64,000 bases of DNA from Inia geoffrensis (GCA_036417435.1 CM070906.1:43723396-43787395); one strand, 5' to 3'; shown: positions 36,177 to 48,386, counted from the stretch's first letter. The notes: a model not told the origin generated them from the letters alone. Numbers and translations: made by a program.

Positions 36177-36194
36177 CTTGTTCTGAAGATTGTG
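36177..36194 (+). pseudogene. IZUMO3: IZUMO3 exon 4 (18-base microexon)
   Basis: Acceptor 'tctcttttag|cttgt', donor 'tgtg|gtacgt'. It encodes only 'ACSEDC', a cysteine pair of the Izumo domain. The phase agrees on both sides, which supports it despite its size. Confidence 0.75.
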
Positions 36195-36649
36195 GTACGT
36201 ACAGTATATGTGATGCCTTGAGGTTTCAGCCATATTTTCCCATCTCCTGTGCTCTATATGACCCTATCTCTTCTACTTGTCACATTGAGAACGCAATTCC
36301 TAGAGCTATTGGCTACAAGGAGGAATGTCAACGATCTTTGACAACAAAATATAGTTTATAAATCTCAGACACCCCCGAGATTTTAGAGGTGCTAAGAGGC
36401 CTTCTATAGTATAGTTTATAACCCAAAGCACCAATATAAGCTGAGCCATCATTTTCCTACTTCTTCCCAGATATCTGACTTAAATTATTTAGGGTTTTGA
36501 CCCATCAATAAAATTGATTGCTAGGGGAAGAAGAAAGTCACAGCAATGTAACCAATGGAAATGCCTGAGATCTAATACATACTTGGTGTCTGAGCTAAGG
36601 AAACTCCATGCCATGGCCCCCTTCCAACTATCTTTCTTCTCTCTGACAG

Positions 36650-36730
36650 TCGTGACTGAAGGTCCTATCCTGGACTGTTGGACCTGTCTTCACATCACCA
36701 CTCGGTGCTTCAAAGGAGAATACTGTGCAG
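36650..36730 (+). pseudogene. IZUMO3: IZUMO3 exon 5
   Basis: Acceptor 'ctctgacag|tcgtga', donor 'tgcag|gtaaca'. It encodes '[20 protein letters not shown]' and 'FKGEYC', the second cysteine cluster of the Izumo domain. 81 bases, intact. Confidence 0.88.
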
Positions 36731-37154
36731 GTAACAAAGATTGCAGTGTGGCATTTTGAAAGGCCAAGGATCAAGGAGTTCCTCACTGATTTACTCCACA
36801 AATATTTGTTGATCACCTTCCCTGTAGGTCATGCTAATGCCACAAAGAAGAGCTAAGATGCTAGACAAAACTTGTACCAGTAAGAATTACCAAGCACTGG
36901 ATAAGTGAAGAGCTTAGAAACGAAAAAGCTGTACTAAAGGTGGAGAAATTAGGCTAGGGGCAGTAAGAGAAAAAGTTTTGAAGAGCCTAGGAGTCTAAGT
37001 AATTAATAAAGATCAGAATAACCAGGGAACAGTGATGTAAGTGGTGAACAGGGAAATTTTTAAGGTTAAAAAGAGTCTTCTTATGGATAAAGTTCTCAAG
37101 TTACTAATTTCCTTCTCCAAAATTCACTTTCTTTTTTGCCCTTTCTTCTTTCAG

Positions 37155-37245
37155 AAGATGATCCAAAGAAGGCTGAGAATCAAGAGATTGCACTATTTCT
37201 GATATTACTAGCAGAAGGTGTAATGTTGGGAGGTGCTTTGTTACT
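37155..37245 (+). pseudogene. IZUMO3: IZUMO3 exon 6 (transmembrane)
   Basis: Acceptor 'cttctttcag|aagatg', donor 'ttact|gtgagt'. It encodes an acidic/basic juxtamembrane part ('EDDPKKAENQE') and most of the transmembrane helix. 91 bases, ends in phase 2. Confidence 0.87.
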
Positions 37246-37563
37246 GTGAGTTCTCCTCCCTCCCAACAAACACTGGGCCAAGCATTTCTTTGGCAAAGAG
37301 ACTGCCCAATCTTCCCCTTCCTTCCAATGGAAATAACGGGAAAGAAGTCATTTCAAAATCTGGGATCTCGTACTAACAGAAATGAGACAGATAAAGTTTG
37401 ATGGGATAAAAGTGGGAACATAGGAAATGGAGGAGGTACAATGAAGTATGAGAAAAACTTTTGTAGAGGAATTCAAAAAAGGAAGAAAAAACAATTGCTA
37501 CAATTTTTTTAAGAGTTGGGCTATTAGTACTGAAGTTGGGATTATCTTATTTCTCTACTCTAG

Positions 37564-37697
37564 ATTCCATTTTTGCATCTCATCGGAGGAAAATGAAGGC
37601 AATATGAAGGTCATTAAAGACATACTTGGAGAAGAAACTTGAAGAATTAATAGGGATAATGGATGAGAAGGAGAAAGATTTTGGAGGCAGAAAATAA
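37564..37697 (+). pseudogene. IZUMO3: IZUMO3 exon 7 (cytoplasmic tail), frameshifted
   Basis: Acceptor 'ctactctag|attcca'. After 'LFHFCI' the frame breaks at about 37580. In the original frame two bases seem missing from the serine codon before 'HRRKMKAI', TGA follows at 37605-37607, and then 'RSLKTYLEKKLEELIGIMDE' continues to a TAA at 37695-37697. In the frame actually read, the tail is 'SSEENEGNMKVIKDILGEET' with a stop at 37640-37642. Confidence 0.8.
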
Positions 37698-38739
37698 ATA
37701 CAGAGACACAGCCAGAAGGTCTTTCCTAATTCTCTTATGTGTTGACTCAGAGTAGAAAACCAGTAATTAAGCTCTTTTGCAGTCATAAAGTCAGAGTACT
37801 CTAAAACTGAACTTAGAGTTTCTCTAGTAAAGACCCTTTCTGATAACCTGAGGCAATGGAAGCAAATGACTTACTGGAAGTTGTACAGAAAGTAATGCTG
37901 GTATGCTACAATGCACATAAAAGATGATACGCTGCATGATAGTAAAGAAGGCATGGTTGTCTAAGATTCTACAGAAAACGTAATAAAGGCTCAGCTTTTT
38001 TTCTCATCCTATCAGTCTAAGCATCCTATCAGCTTGGAAAAAAGTTTTAGTTTTATTTTTATTCAAGAAGTTTACTCTAAAATCATTCCATTGATTGGTC
38101 AACTTATTAAGAAATCAAACATATTTTTTCAAAAGTAGTTATCAATAAAATGACATTTTGAAGTGTATACTAAATACAATATTTCCACATCTTAATGTAT
38201 GTAACTATTACCAACAAAATTTAAAGTATGGTTTTGGTTCTTCTGTTTTTTAAAAAAAAGCAAAATAAGAGAAATGGAATCAGTTTCTTAATAGTGTAGA
38301 CTACATTTAGGGTAATGATGACATAGATGGAAAATTTATACTTGCAGAACAGAACACTATCTTTTTCCTAAACCTGTCTTTTTCTATGATGTAAATCAAT
38401 GTTCAACTTATTATAAGTAAGAATAAATTTCCTTGTAATCACCCTAAAAAAAAGAGTTCATGGTTGGTAACTCTCATTAATGTCTTTAATCAGGAAAACT
38501 TAAATTTCTAAGTTTGCTATGTTTCCATATTTATTAGGTTCAATGTGGAAAATTCTTTATTAGGTTCAATGTGGCAATACATAACATTTAATCTTTATCA
38601 TGGTATCACACACACACATGCACACACACAAGTCCAAAATATTAGTCCTGAGTTGAGATTTGTCCCATTTTTCCCTAAATCTATGGTCTATGACTGAATT
38701 AGATATTACTGTCTTAGTCTAGTTGTTCTTATTTAACAC
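37698..38739. other. Region after IZUMO3, nothing named
   Basis: AT-rich. A unit TTATTAGGTTCAATGTGG is tandemly doubled at 38531-38548 and 38557-38574, and a short CA tract lies at about 38610-38630. No gene seen. Confidence 0.4.
37982..37987 (+). terminator. Candidate IZUMO3 polyadenylation signal
   Basis: AATAAA about 285 bases after the last coding exon. Another AATAAA overlaps the ancestral stop region at 37693-37698. Which was used cannot be told from sequence. Confidence 0.3.
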
Positions 38740-39100
38740 TTTGTAATGTGTATACTACCCTAATCATCGCTTTACATCTACTATCTAATTGAACTCTTGC
38801 AATAATCTTTTTTTTTTTTTGCAGTATGCGGGCCTCTCACTGTTGTAGCCTCTCCCGTTGAGGAGCACAGGCTCTGGATGTGCAGGCTCAGCGGCCATGG
38901 CTCACAGGCCTAGCCGTTCCACCCGTGTCGCCTGCATCAGCAGGTGGACTCTCAACTACTGCGCCACCAGGGAAGCCCTTACAATAATCTTTTGAGTAAT
39001 ATTGTTATTTACCTCCGTGCTATGGATGAGGAAACAGGAAAATATCTAACTCGAGGTCCCACAGCGACTAATCTAGGCTATGATAAACTCCCCTTGTGGC
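38740..39100 (-). repeat. MIR SINE split by a CHR SINE
   Basis: 'tctaattgaactcttgcaataatctttt' before and 'gagtaatattgttatttacctccgtgctatggatgaggaaac' after the younger SINE reconstruct a reverse MIR. Confidence 0.82.
38812..38978 (-). mobile_element. CHR-type SINE with internal deletion
   Basis: Reverse CHR SINE lacking about 45 bases between 'agccgttccac' and 'ccgtgtcgcctgcat', which removes most of the B-box side. Flanked by TTRCAATAATCTTTT (38797-38811 and 38979-38993). Confidence 0.92.
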
Positions 39101-39759
39101 TAACCTGTGCTTACTCACAGCATCTGACTGGAACTCACAGCTATATACATGCAGTTATGAAAGATAGATTAATGGAAAGATAATAAGTGTGGGTTTATTG
39201 TCAACATCAACTTGATTACAGACAGTGGTGGCAAAGCCTGGAATAAAACTGAGGCCTGGCTAACCCTAAAATACATGAACTTTCCACTCTATTTTGTGTC
39301 CTTTTATTTTAGAAGCTTATTTCAAAAGGAAAACACGACAGTTTAGCAGTAGGAGAATAGGTCCTGCTTCAGTGGTGGGTAGAAGTGTTTGCAAATCTTT
39401 CACCCACTGTAGATCTTTGAGTACTTGTTTGTTGTTGCTGCTATATTAATGAAATATTGAATGAATCAGAATATACTTGAGGAGGACCTGAACATTAATA
39501 TCTCTGTTGCTAAATTTGAACTTCATGTTAAAAATAATCATGTTGTTGGCACCTATCATTTTCCAACGATTTAAGGCTCACCTTACCAAAAAATTCTTGA
39601 GACATACTAACTCCTTTCATGGTCTTTGTAAAGTATGGTTTTTATTTTTCATTATAGATGATTATACAAATACGATAACATACTTGCTAGATTTTGTGTG
39701 TTTTTGTGTCTCTTTGTTTGCTTTAGTGAAGCCTTTTAAGTTTCTTGTCATATTGGCTT
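39101..39759. other. Intergenic, nothing recognised
   Basis: No repeat or gene supported. Confidence 0.35.
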
Positions 39760-40190
39760 ATTGTCCCCTCCCCACTCCACTTGTATTTCCTTCTCATCAC
39801 TCTCTTCTAGAAAACCTAGATTGACAAGAATATGTCTTTCATTGTTTTATCCAAACCTAAATGGTTATAAGTAAACAGATACACATACATACAAATACAT
39901 TTACACATGTAATTTTTTTGCTATTACAAATTATGCACACTAATGCATGTTGTTTTCACACTTAAATACTTTGTGGAAATTAAGCTAACTGGTATAAACA
40001 TCTATTCACTCTTTTTGGTGGTTGCACACAATAGCATCATACCGTAATTATTCTAACATTCCTCTATTTTGGGTATTCTCTTCATTAGCTTTTTTTACTC
40101 AGTATAAATAATGCTGCAATAAACATGTGTGCAACAAATATCTACTTATTGATTCTCCCATGTGTAAGAGATAGTGTTCAGAACTGGAAT
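39760..40190 (-). repeat. Possible old L1 fragment, reverse
   Basis: 'aataatgctgcaataaacatgtgtgcaacaaatat' and neighbouring motifs resemble the reverse complement of an L1 ORF2/3'UTR border. Highly decayed. Confidence 0.45.
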
Positions 40191-40818
40191 ATCTGAAGTG
40201 AAAATTATTATATGTGCTTCATCAGAGTCTGCCCACATACCCCCATCCTAACTTACAGGATCCCATTCTTTCCTAATCAATGCCCTCACCTTAACAACAG
40301 ACACCTTACAAGGCTGGGATTCTACTTAATTTGTAATTCAGCCAATAGCAGGATAAGGTCCTGTGTTTTATTTTCAACAATTTCAACTATAGGAGCTATA
40401 GGAGATAAGGCTCTTCCTCAGAGCACACCTAGGAGCTCATAGGTCACATATGTGGGGTTTGAGCTGAGAATTTGAATCCCGGAGCTCATCCTTTTAGCAT
40501 TTTGTCCAGAAAGAGGAGCAACCAATCAACATCATCACATTACTTAGTTTTCGAAAAATGTTGGAAAGTATCATACACAGAATCACCTAACTTGCTTCTT
40601 ATAAGTCGTTGATTAGGAGTATCCAGTGGAGATGTTTTACATAACTCTATAAACAGTTCATGCTGAGGACTGTCAGTGCTCTCTTTACTACTGGTAGTAA
40701 GTCATCAGCAACTTTAAATGTAATAGGACTAGAGAGCCAACTCAAAAAGCCCAAAACCAATTCTGAAAACTCGTCCTTAAAATTATATTCCTCTAGAACT
40801 ACTCTCAACTCCAAAGTC
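40191..40818. other. Intergenic, nothing recognised
   Basis: Short open frames only. Confidence 0.35.
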
Positions 40819-41390
40819 TGTATTAGTCTGAGTTCTTCAGAGGAACAGAACTAATAAGTTAGATATAGATAGATATGTAAGAGGAGATTTATTACAGGAA
40901 TTGGCTCACACCATTATGGAGACTAAAATATTGCATCATATGCAGCCTGCAAGTTGGAGAACCAGGAAAGCCAGTGATATAATTCACTTACAGTCTGAAG
41001 GCCTGAGAATCAGGGGGATCTACCTGGTATGAGTCCTAGAGTCGGAAAGCCCAAGAACCAGGATATCCCATGGCTGAGGGTAGGAGAAAACAGATGTCAC
41101 GGTCTGTTGACCATGAGAGGGAGAGAGAGAGACAGACAGAGAGAGAGAGACAAGGACAGACAGAGGGAGAGAATATGTGCTTTTCCTCCACCTTTTTGTT
41201 CTATCGGGGCCCTCAATGGATTGGATGATGCCCACGCACACTGGTGAGGACAGATATTTTTTACTCAGTCTACTAATTCAAATGTTAATCTCTTCCAAAA
41301 TTACCCTTACAGGCAAACCCAGAAACAATATTTTGCCAGCTCTCTGGGCTTCCCCTAGCCCAGTCAAGTTGAACACATAAAAATAACAAT
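40819..41390 (-). repeat. Ancient LTR-like interspersed repeat
   Basis: It reads 'gtattagtctgagttcttcagaggaacagaac ... aggaattggctcacaccattatgg ... caatggattggatgatgcccacgcacac ... cccagtcaagttgaacacataa'. This is a common mammalian repeat whose reverse strand starts TGTGAT...TTATGTGT and ends in ...ACTAATAC. The TG...CA-like ends and an internal AATAAA on the reverse strand suggest an LTR. I cannot name the family with certainty. A GA/CAGA tract at 41115-41175 lies inside. Confidence 0.65.
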
Positions 41391-43325
41391 CACAAAACAT
41401 TACCTATCAAGTGTTGTGAAGAGTAGCTAATTATACGCATTTGAGACTATAACCTTCTATTCATCATATATCATAAAGATTAAAAAATATAATAATATTG
41501 AATAGGGCATTCTAAGTAGCTAGGAAAAGAACAAAGTAAACTCAAAACATGTACAAAGAGGGAAAATTAGATTGTATCTTAATGAAATGCAAAGCAGAAA
41601 ATAAAGAGATAACACCAGATGCTAATAAAAGTCTGCATCCACACAGAACAAAAAATTTTAAAGATACATTAAAATGGTAGAAATAAAAGGATCAAAACTA
41701 TAGATAGAATTTATTTTTATCTTGAGACTCTTTTAAACAACTATAACATTTAAAACTTGGATGAAAGGATATTTTTATTAAAAGTACAAATTACCAATAC
41801 TGACATAGGAAGAAAAAATAACCCACGTTGCCAATGCTCTTTAAAGAAATTTTAAAATGGTATGAGCACTACTGAAAACAAATGCCATGCTTAAGGAAAA
41901 ATCTGAAATGAGACACAACATGCTGACTTTGATTTTTACCTGAATGGTGAAACTATGATTTCTTCCCACCTTAAGTGCATGGTGCTTGCTTGTTGCCTTC
42001 ACTAAAGCAAGGAATACAGGAGAACAAGTGGTTTTGATGGAAAGAGCCCAATTTCAGTTTTGAAAATACTAAGTATCAATTTTGTTGGGTGTCAAAAACA
42101 GACATCCATTCAGTGTTTGAATTTACATATATGAATAGCAAGAAGATCAAAGCTAATGAAACATATTTCAAAACAACACTTGAACAGAATAACTGAAAAT
42201 ATGACTAAGAAGATCATCCAGGTGAAAAGGTAGAGAAGAAGTGATGAAGACCAAGGATAGGATACTAAAGATCCCCATATGATAGTAAAATTAAAATATA
42301 ATTCTAAGTGGGCTGAGAGGAGCAGCCAGCAATATTATGTTATTAAGATATCTATAATATTAAGATGCTTACAATATTAAGACACCTAAAAATCCAACCT
42401 GTTTTGTATAGTATTACTCCTTGGAAAACCTTTATTTGAGATGCTGCCTTTGGGCTGAACTCCCATCAGCTTTGACTATGTGTTTCAAATTTGTGACCCT
42501 TCCATCTGCACAATTTACTGCAACTGCGTTATAATATAAATCCAGATTCTGATCGTTATCATTTCTAGAATCACCAACACGAGGAGGAGCTGGTTGTTTT
42601 GTGTTTCTATGTGTTTACAGTACAATAACATGAAGATTACTTAATTAAACTATATGTTCATCTACTAGGAGAGGTCATGTGGTACTTATATTTTCAAATG
42701 TCAAATACAAAATTAATTGTTTACAATCCTAATTTAAGCTTGAGCTAACAGTTAATATTAAAAAAAAAAAAGATATGTAAAAACACCTTTCCAACAAGCA
42801 AATCCTCAACCCAAACCTCATTTATAGCTTAGTGAAACAATACAAATCATTTTATTACTGGAACAATTATATTTTAAGAACTAACATATACTCCAATGTC
42901 CCGATGTCAACCCTGCATGAGTTTATTTCTAGCATTTCCCTAGGATATACAAATCAATCATTAGGGGAACATATTTCTCTGAGTCTGTGAACCTGGCATA
43001 GTTGGTGCAATTTGTGACCCCCGCATCATTCTTGGGGTTACTTTATTAAGAATCAGTATTTTCTAAGGTTTTTTTTTTTTTTTTCAGGAAAAAGAGGTCA
43101 GAGGTGAGGTTCCACTTAGCTTTTACTGAATGAAAATTTAATAATTTATTTTATCTAGAGGTAACATTAGAAGGTGCTAGTAAATCTAATTAAGGTACTC
43201 AAAACATAAATTATTAGAGCATAAAAAATAAAAGCTAACTAACAAGATAAAACAACAGCTGGTTTAACACTGGAAGCTTCTTAATTTCCAATTATTAATA
43301 GTCTTCCTAACTTCATTCCCCTACA
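41391..43325. other. Intergenic, nothing named
   Basis: Nearly 2 kb of AT-rich sequence, parts of which (41550-41800) may be very old LINE material. No coding or RNA signal. Confidence 0.3.
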
Positions 43326-43523
43326 TCCTGACTCAAACGGAGGTTGTACCTTCTTCCACCTAAGGCAAATGCTTTATGATTTATACTTCCTGACCTGCAG
43401 CCTCTTCTAGAACATTCCTTCATTATTTATCTCCCATCATTTGTCTCCTTTCTCTTCCTCAATACTAGGTCTTTACTCTTAGCGTCCATTACTATAAATT
43501 AAAGCCTCTTTTCTTCATCCTTT

Positions 43524-43811
43524 TAATTTATTTAATTAATTAATTTATTTATGGCTGTGTTGGGTCTTCATTTCTGTGCGAGGGCTTTCCAGCTGTGGCA
43601 AGCGGGGGCCACTCTTCATCGCGGTGCACAGTCCTCTCACTATCGCGGCCTCTCTTGTTGCGGAGCACAGGCTCCAGACGCGCAGGCTCAGTAACTGTGG
43701 CTCACGGACCCAGTTGCTCCGCGGCATGTGGGATCCTCCCAGACCAGGGCTCGAACCCATGTCCCCTGCATTGGCAGGCAGATTCTCAACCACTGCACCA
43801 CCAGGGAAGCC
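43524..43811 (-). mobile_element. Long CHR-type SINE variant
   Basis: A longer version of the family with extra sequence at its 3' side ('atttatttatggctgtgttgggtcttcatttctgtgcgagggc' on the plus strand), with the usual tRNA-like head at 43800-43811. Duplication TTCTTCATCCTTT at 43511-43523 and 43813-43825. It is more diverged than the SINEs at 25.5 and 48.2 kb. Confidence 0.92.
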
Positions 43812-44489
43812 CTTCTTCATCCTTTATCCACTTCAAACTACCACCGAAGACCTCCCTGCCAAACTTCTTTAAAAAGCACTCTATATCTCATGACTATTTC
43901 TTCATTCCTGTTCTCCGCTCAATTCACCACAATCTGCATTCTGCTCCTCACCACCAATTGGAAATTGCTCTGAGGTTGTCACTGATCTCTTAGTTGTTAC
44001 ATTCAAAGAGTTCTCTTTATTCCTCAAGTTACTTGTCAGTTCTAAGACTTATCAGAGTGCTAATGGTTTCCTTCTTAAAGTACCCCTCTTGTACTTGGCA
44101 GGTTTTGTTATTTTCAAGGTTTTGTTCGAATTTTTACACCATGTTTTAGCTGCTTTAGTGGGGGGGCTCTTCCTCCTCTGCCTACTTACTTAGAAATTGA
44201 ACACCAGAGAACACACTTCAAATTTTTTCTGCTAGCTACTCCATAGCTGGTGGAATCCCAACCACTCAGGAGATTTTAACTATCACCTATTAATGGTATC
44301 TCCAAATTCTAAGGCTCTTATTTGCACACCCCAAGTCCTCCACCTCTGTTTCTGAATACATACTGGATATATCCATCTACACATAAAATACCAATTTTAA
44401 ACTCAGCATGCCTAAAACTGAACTCATTATCTTGAACCATTTCTGATTTTATACAATTCATCCTTATCCAGAGTGTCTTTCAGTCCTCA

Positions 44490-44715
44490 TATATGAAGAA
44501 AATATATGTTGAATGTAGATTACAGACAAGGCACTTTACTGAGCATTTTCATATTTATCTTCCCATAGATTCCACAAAATTATTTTAAATCATTTTTGTA
44601 TAGATGAAGCTCAGCAAGTTTAAGTAACTTCTTCCAAGTGGTTACTTGGTAAGTGGTGGAACCAGGATTCAAAGCCCACTAGCTAGCACTGGCTCCATGG
44701 ATACCATAAATTACC
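44490..44715 (-). repeat. MIR SINE nested in L2
   Basis: 'gcactttactgagcattttcatatttatc', 'gatgaagctcagcaagtttaagtaacttc', 'ggtggaaccaggattcaaagcccac'. Confidence 0.85.
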
Positions 44716-45570
44716 CAGAAGGTAGAAGTCTCAATGTATTCTGGAATCCTCTCTCTCCTTCACCTATCCTAGCCAGTCTCTTCAATTAGCACTGATTTTC
44801 ACTCCTAAATATCTCTTAAATCTCCATGGCTACTGCAGCAGTTGAAGTCCTTCTCTCCTGTCTCAGGGCTGATTGCAGTGGCCTTCTAATCAGCCTCCCT
44901 GAGCCCAGCCTCTCCAGAAGCCAACACCATCCTTCCTTTTGCACTCAGAATGATCAGTCTAAAAACACAAATTGATTTCTAACTCCTAAGTAAAGTACTC
45001 CAATGGCTCCTCCACTCCTAAAAGTGAAGTGTAAACTCTTTCACACAACATTTTACATTGCTTAAATTTTACCATTCCACACTATGTAATCTCACCTTTG
45101 GCCAAATGCCTTCCTAGGCCTCCTTCTCTACTGAGGGTTTGCCAAACATACTTGGCCTTTTCTTCCTCCTAGCCATTACTTGCTATATTTTCTTGATTGC
45201 TTGGTAATCTTCCTCAGCCTTCAAAACCCACATCTGAAGTCATCCCCTAAAGCCTTTCCTGAGATGGTCAGATAGCATCCATCACCCACAACCTTCAGGA
45301 TCCATTACAATTCATTTGCTTCTATAAAGCACTTTTCACAGAAGACTGTTATTATAGGTTTGCATGTCTCTTTCCTAGACATGAAATCCTCAGGGACAGG
45401 GACTATGCTATGCTTATCTTCATATTCCCAATATCTAGCAATATACCACAAAACTGCATCAGCTTAAATGTCACTTAATCAAGGGATTTCATATAACTAT
45501 GAATTCATGCCTGATTCCAAGAGGTCAGAAATCATGTCTGTTTGTCCACAGAGATCATTTCAATACCTGG

Positions 45571-47744
45571 TGCTAAAAAATAAATAGTAGTTAAATGAAA
45601 ATATAAATATGTGAATGAGAGCATTGATGAACGCTGTTATTTGGAATCAAGTATACCCTAGGTATTCTTAACACTCCCACATATACTTCGTCATATTGTC
45701 CACTGTAGCCTCAGTTCATCTTTAAAATCCCTTGCAGCTGGATGGCCAACACTGCCATGGAATAAGGGCTACCTTAACATTGTTTGGAGCTAACACATTC
45801 CATGCAGCGTAGGTCAGAGTTAGAGTAAGTACCAAGTTCCCAAATCAAGTGCACAGGTTCCTAGTGTGAAACCTAGCTCAAGGGCATCTATGGGAAGTTC
45901 TCAGCAGCTCCACTTACACCTCAGGGGAGCTGGGTTGGCTTTGCTCCACCAGCCTGTCTTACTGCCAGTTGGACCAGATCTGAAGAAACCTCAAACCTTC
46001 TAATAGTTCTCATGACTTTTGGCACTGATCTAAATTGAGAAATTACCTCAAAGATCAAGAAACTGCCGCATATTCCCGAGTCACTCTGATAACAGGGACA
46101 AGGTGGGAGATGGGTAAGGCACAGTAGAGATGTCAGTATTTAAGTACCTAATGGTATTAATATTAATAAACACAGAAGGTTCTGGAACATTACCCTGAGC
46201 ATTTTCCTAACTTCAAGATGCATGTTTTTATTTTTCAACTCACCTAAAAATAGATTGAATAGCAAGACTAAGTAAAAGGACAGTAGTGAGAGTAAAGTTG
46301 GAGAATGGAAGTAAATATCTGAGGAATGGAAGAAGGACACTTTGCACTCCACTTCATCTCAAAGAACTTGCCTAACTTCAGGTTCTCCAGTTTGCATTCC
46401 CAGATCTAGCACTACTAAAACTGTCATGTAATATTACATGTGCTTGCACATCTTCCTCTAAAATAGGAAACAAATACAAACACCTTCCAATTAAAGGGCA
46501 GCACTGGCAGGTATGCATGTTTGTCAAGCATACACTGGACCATTACAGGGCTTTCTGTGAGGCATTCCTCTCAAGCCCCTACCTAATGAGGCTTCATCAA
46601 TCTGCCTGATGAGGTGGCCCTTCACAATTTCTGCTGAAAGTACTAATAAGCACAGGCTCTTCAGGTTCAGAATTCACGTTTTCTCTTTCATCCACATTCT
46701 CTTTATCTTACTAACAGTGTCAGAAAATGTTCAACAAGATTTTCTAGTGAATAAAACACATCCTGGTTTTATCTTTGGCACTTTGGAAATCTATGTGAAT
46801 AATACTTTCAAGCCAACAAGACATCATTTATTAAGTTGTTGTTTCTATAACTGATAACCTCAGTCTGGGCTATGAAAACAGTCCAAAGAGAGTTCAAAGA
46901 AAAGGTTGAAAAATATTAAACACAGAGTTTGTGATGCAATACTTATTAAGACATACAGAACCTTGTATAAAAACCCACTGCATTTCCTTGAAAGAAAATG
47001 CAAGGGAAATTTACAGTCATTATCTCTGGGTGGTGTAGGTTACCAGTGATTATTATTTTCTCATTTTTGCTTGTTGGTGTTTCTCATTATTCTACAGTGA
47101 CCTTGCATTTTACTTATGTAGGAAGAAGGGCTACTTGACTTAAACTTGAGGGCAGTAGGACTTCCAAAGCAAACACGGTATATTACAATTTGTTCCAAAC
47201 TGTCCAATGAATTAATTTAATCCAGTATTTAGTTTATGAGATAGATTTTACATAACAAAGTAGCCCGAGTGACTATTTCCTTACATTTTTTCCCTTGGAA
47301 ATGAAATTTGGTTTAACATTCTTTTTTCTTGTCCTGTAATCCTGGTATGTTCTGTTTCAAAGGCTTATTGGGGCAAATCCTTTCAATGACTCTATGTAAT
47401 GTACTCAGTACATTAAGGGAGACTAAAAGGAGGTGGAATGCAGTGACATTTTTAAAAAATAAAACTGGTATTATAATTATTATTATTAAAGAAACACCCT
47501 ATTTATCATTGATTATAAGGTACAAAAATCTGAAGAGTCATGTTTTCAATTCTAAGCCACGAGCCAGGTCAGGCATTACACACTACTCATCTGCTAACGC
47601 TAAGGTCAGCTAAGGACCTGCTTCTCTTTTATTTGCCACTGACCCTTACTATCTTGTCATTAGTTTTTCGCTTTTGTTGCCCTATCCCGTTTATGATCTC
47701 AGTATCTCAAGTGTATTCCCATGTGTTTTGCTCTTTGTTTTAAA
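45571..47744. other. Intergenic, nothing recognised
   Basis: More than 2 kb without a repeat or gene I can support. Open frames at 46609-46854 and 47329-47613 have no family resemblance. Confidence 0.35.
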
Positions 47745-48351
47745 AAGCACTGTCTAGTAGAAATATAATGCAAAGCACATACATAATTTTAAATTTTCTA
47801 GTAGCCACATTAAGAAAAAGTTTAAAAACAGGTGAAATTAACTTTAATAATACATTCCAACCCAAATATCCAAACTGATATCACTTCAATGTGTAACCTG
47901 TATAAAATTATTACTGAGCTATTTTAATTATTCATTTAGAAACTAAGCCTTCAAAATTTGGCTGGTATTTTATACCTTCAGCACATCTCAATTTGAAATT
48001 TTTTAATTGGAAATACCTGATTTGCATTTATATATCATAAAGTTGACAGCTGAAAAAGTAAACCCAAAGTTGTTCCAAGCATGCTTAAAAGTTTTCCAAT
48101 CACTCAATCTAGTGTCAGCTTTCAAATTTACCGTAAAGTTAAGTAAAATTAAAAGTTCGGGGCTTCCCTGGTGGCGCAACGGTTGAGAGTCCGCCTGCCG
48201 ATGCAGGGGACACGGGTTCGTGCCCCGGTCCGGGAAGATCCCACATGCCGCGGAGCGGCTAGGCCCGTGAGCTATGGCCGCTGAGCCTGCGCGTCCGGAG
48301 CCTGTGCTCCGCAACGGGAGAGACCACAACAGTGAGAGGCCCGCGTACTGG

Positions 48352-48386
<35 letters not shown>

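Larger units (their letters stand above)
35278..37697 (+). pseudogene. IZUMO3: IZUMO3 (Izumo sperm-egg fusion family member 3), disrupted
   Basis: Izumo proteins are sperm type I membrane glycoproteins. IZUMO1 binds the egg receptor JUNO; IZUMO3 has the Izumo domain without the Ig domain. Seven exons with GT/AG borders are readable: 35278-35509, 35648-35722, 35871-35960, 36177-36194, 36650-36730, 37155-37245 and 37564-37697. The conceptual protein has a signal peptide (about residues 1-22), CLEC (C23, C26), a helical region, CSEDC, CWTC and CFKGEYC cysteine clusters, then the transmembrane stretch 'IALFLILLAEGVMLGGALLL' in exon 6 and a short basic tail. Exons 1-5 all end in phase 1. Lesions: TAA at 35909-35911 (codon 116), an apparent 2-base loss near 37580 and, in the ancestral frame, TGA at 37605-37607. 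The message from the standard splice form would end at 115 residues and be a candidate for nonsense-mediated decay. Family assignment is strong; naming as member 3 rests on recall of the human protein. Confidence 0.88.
43330..45570 (+). repeat. Long L2 LINE, split by a CHR SINE and a MIR
   Basis: L2 landmarks occur in order: 'accaccaattggaaattgctctgaggttgtcactgatctc', 'aaactcagcatgcctaaaactgaactcattatc', 'ttgcagtggccttctaatcagcctccctg', 'agtactccaatggctcctcc', 'cctcctagccattacttgc' and the tail 'agacatgaaatcctcagggacagggac'. No reading frame is preserved. Confidence 0.85.

Noticed and set aside
36110..36361. 83-codon open frame with several cysteines running through IZUMO3 exon 4
   Set aside because: Only the six residues before the GTACGT donor belong to the gene. 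The rest is read-through into intron 4, and phase and homology resume in exon 5.
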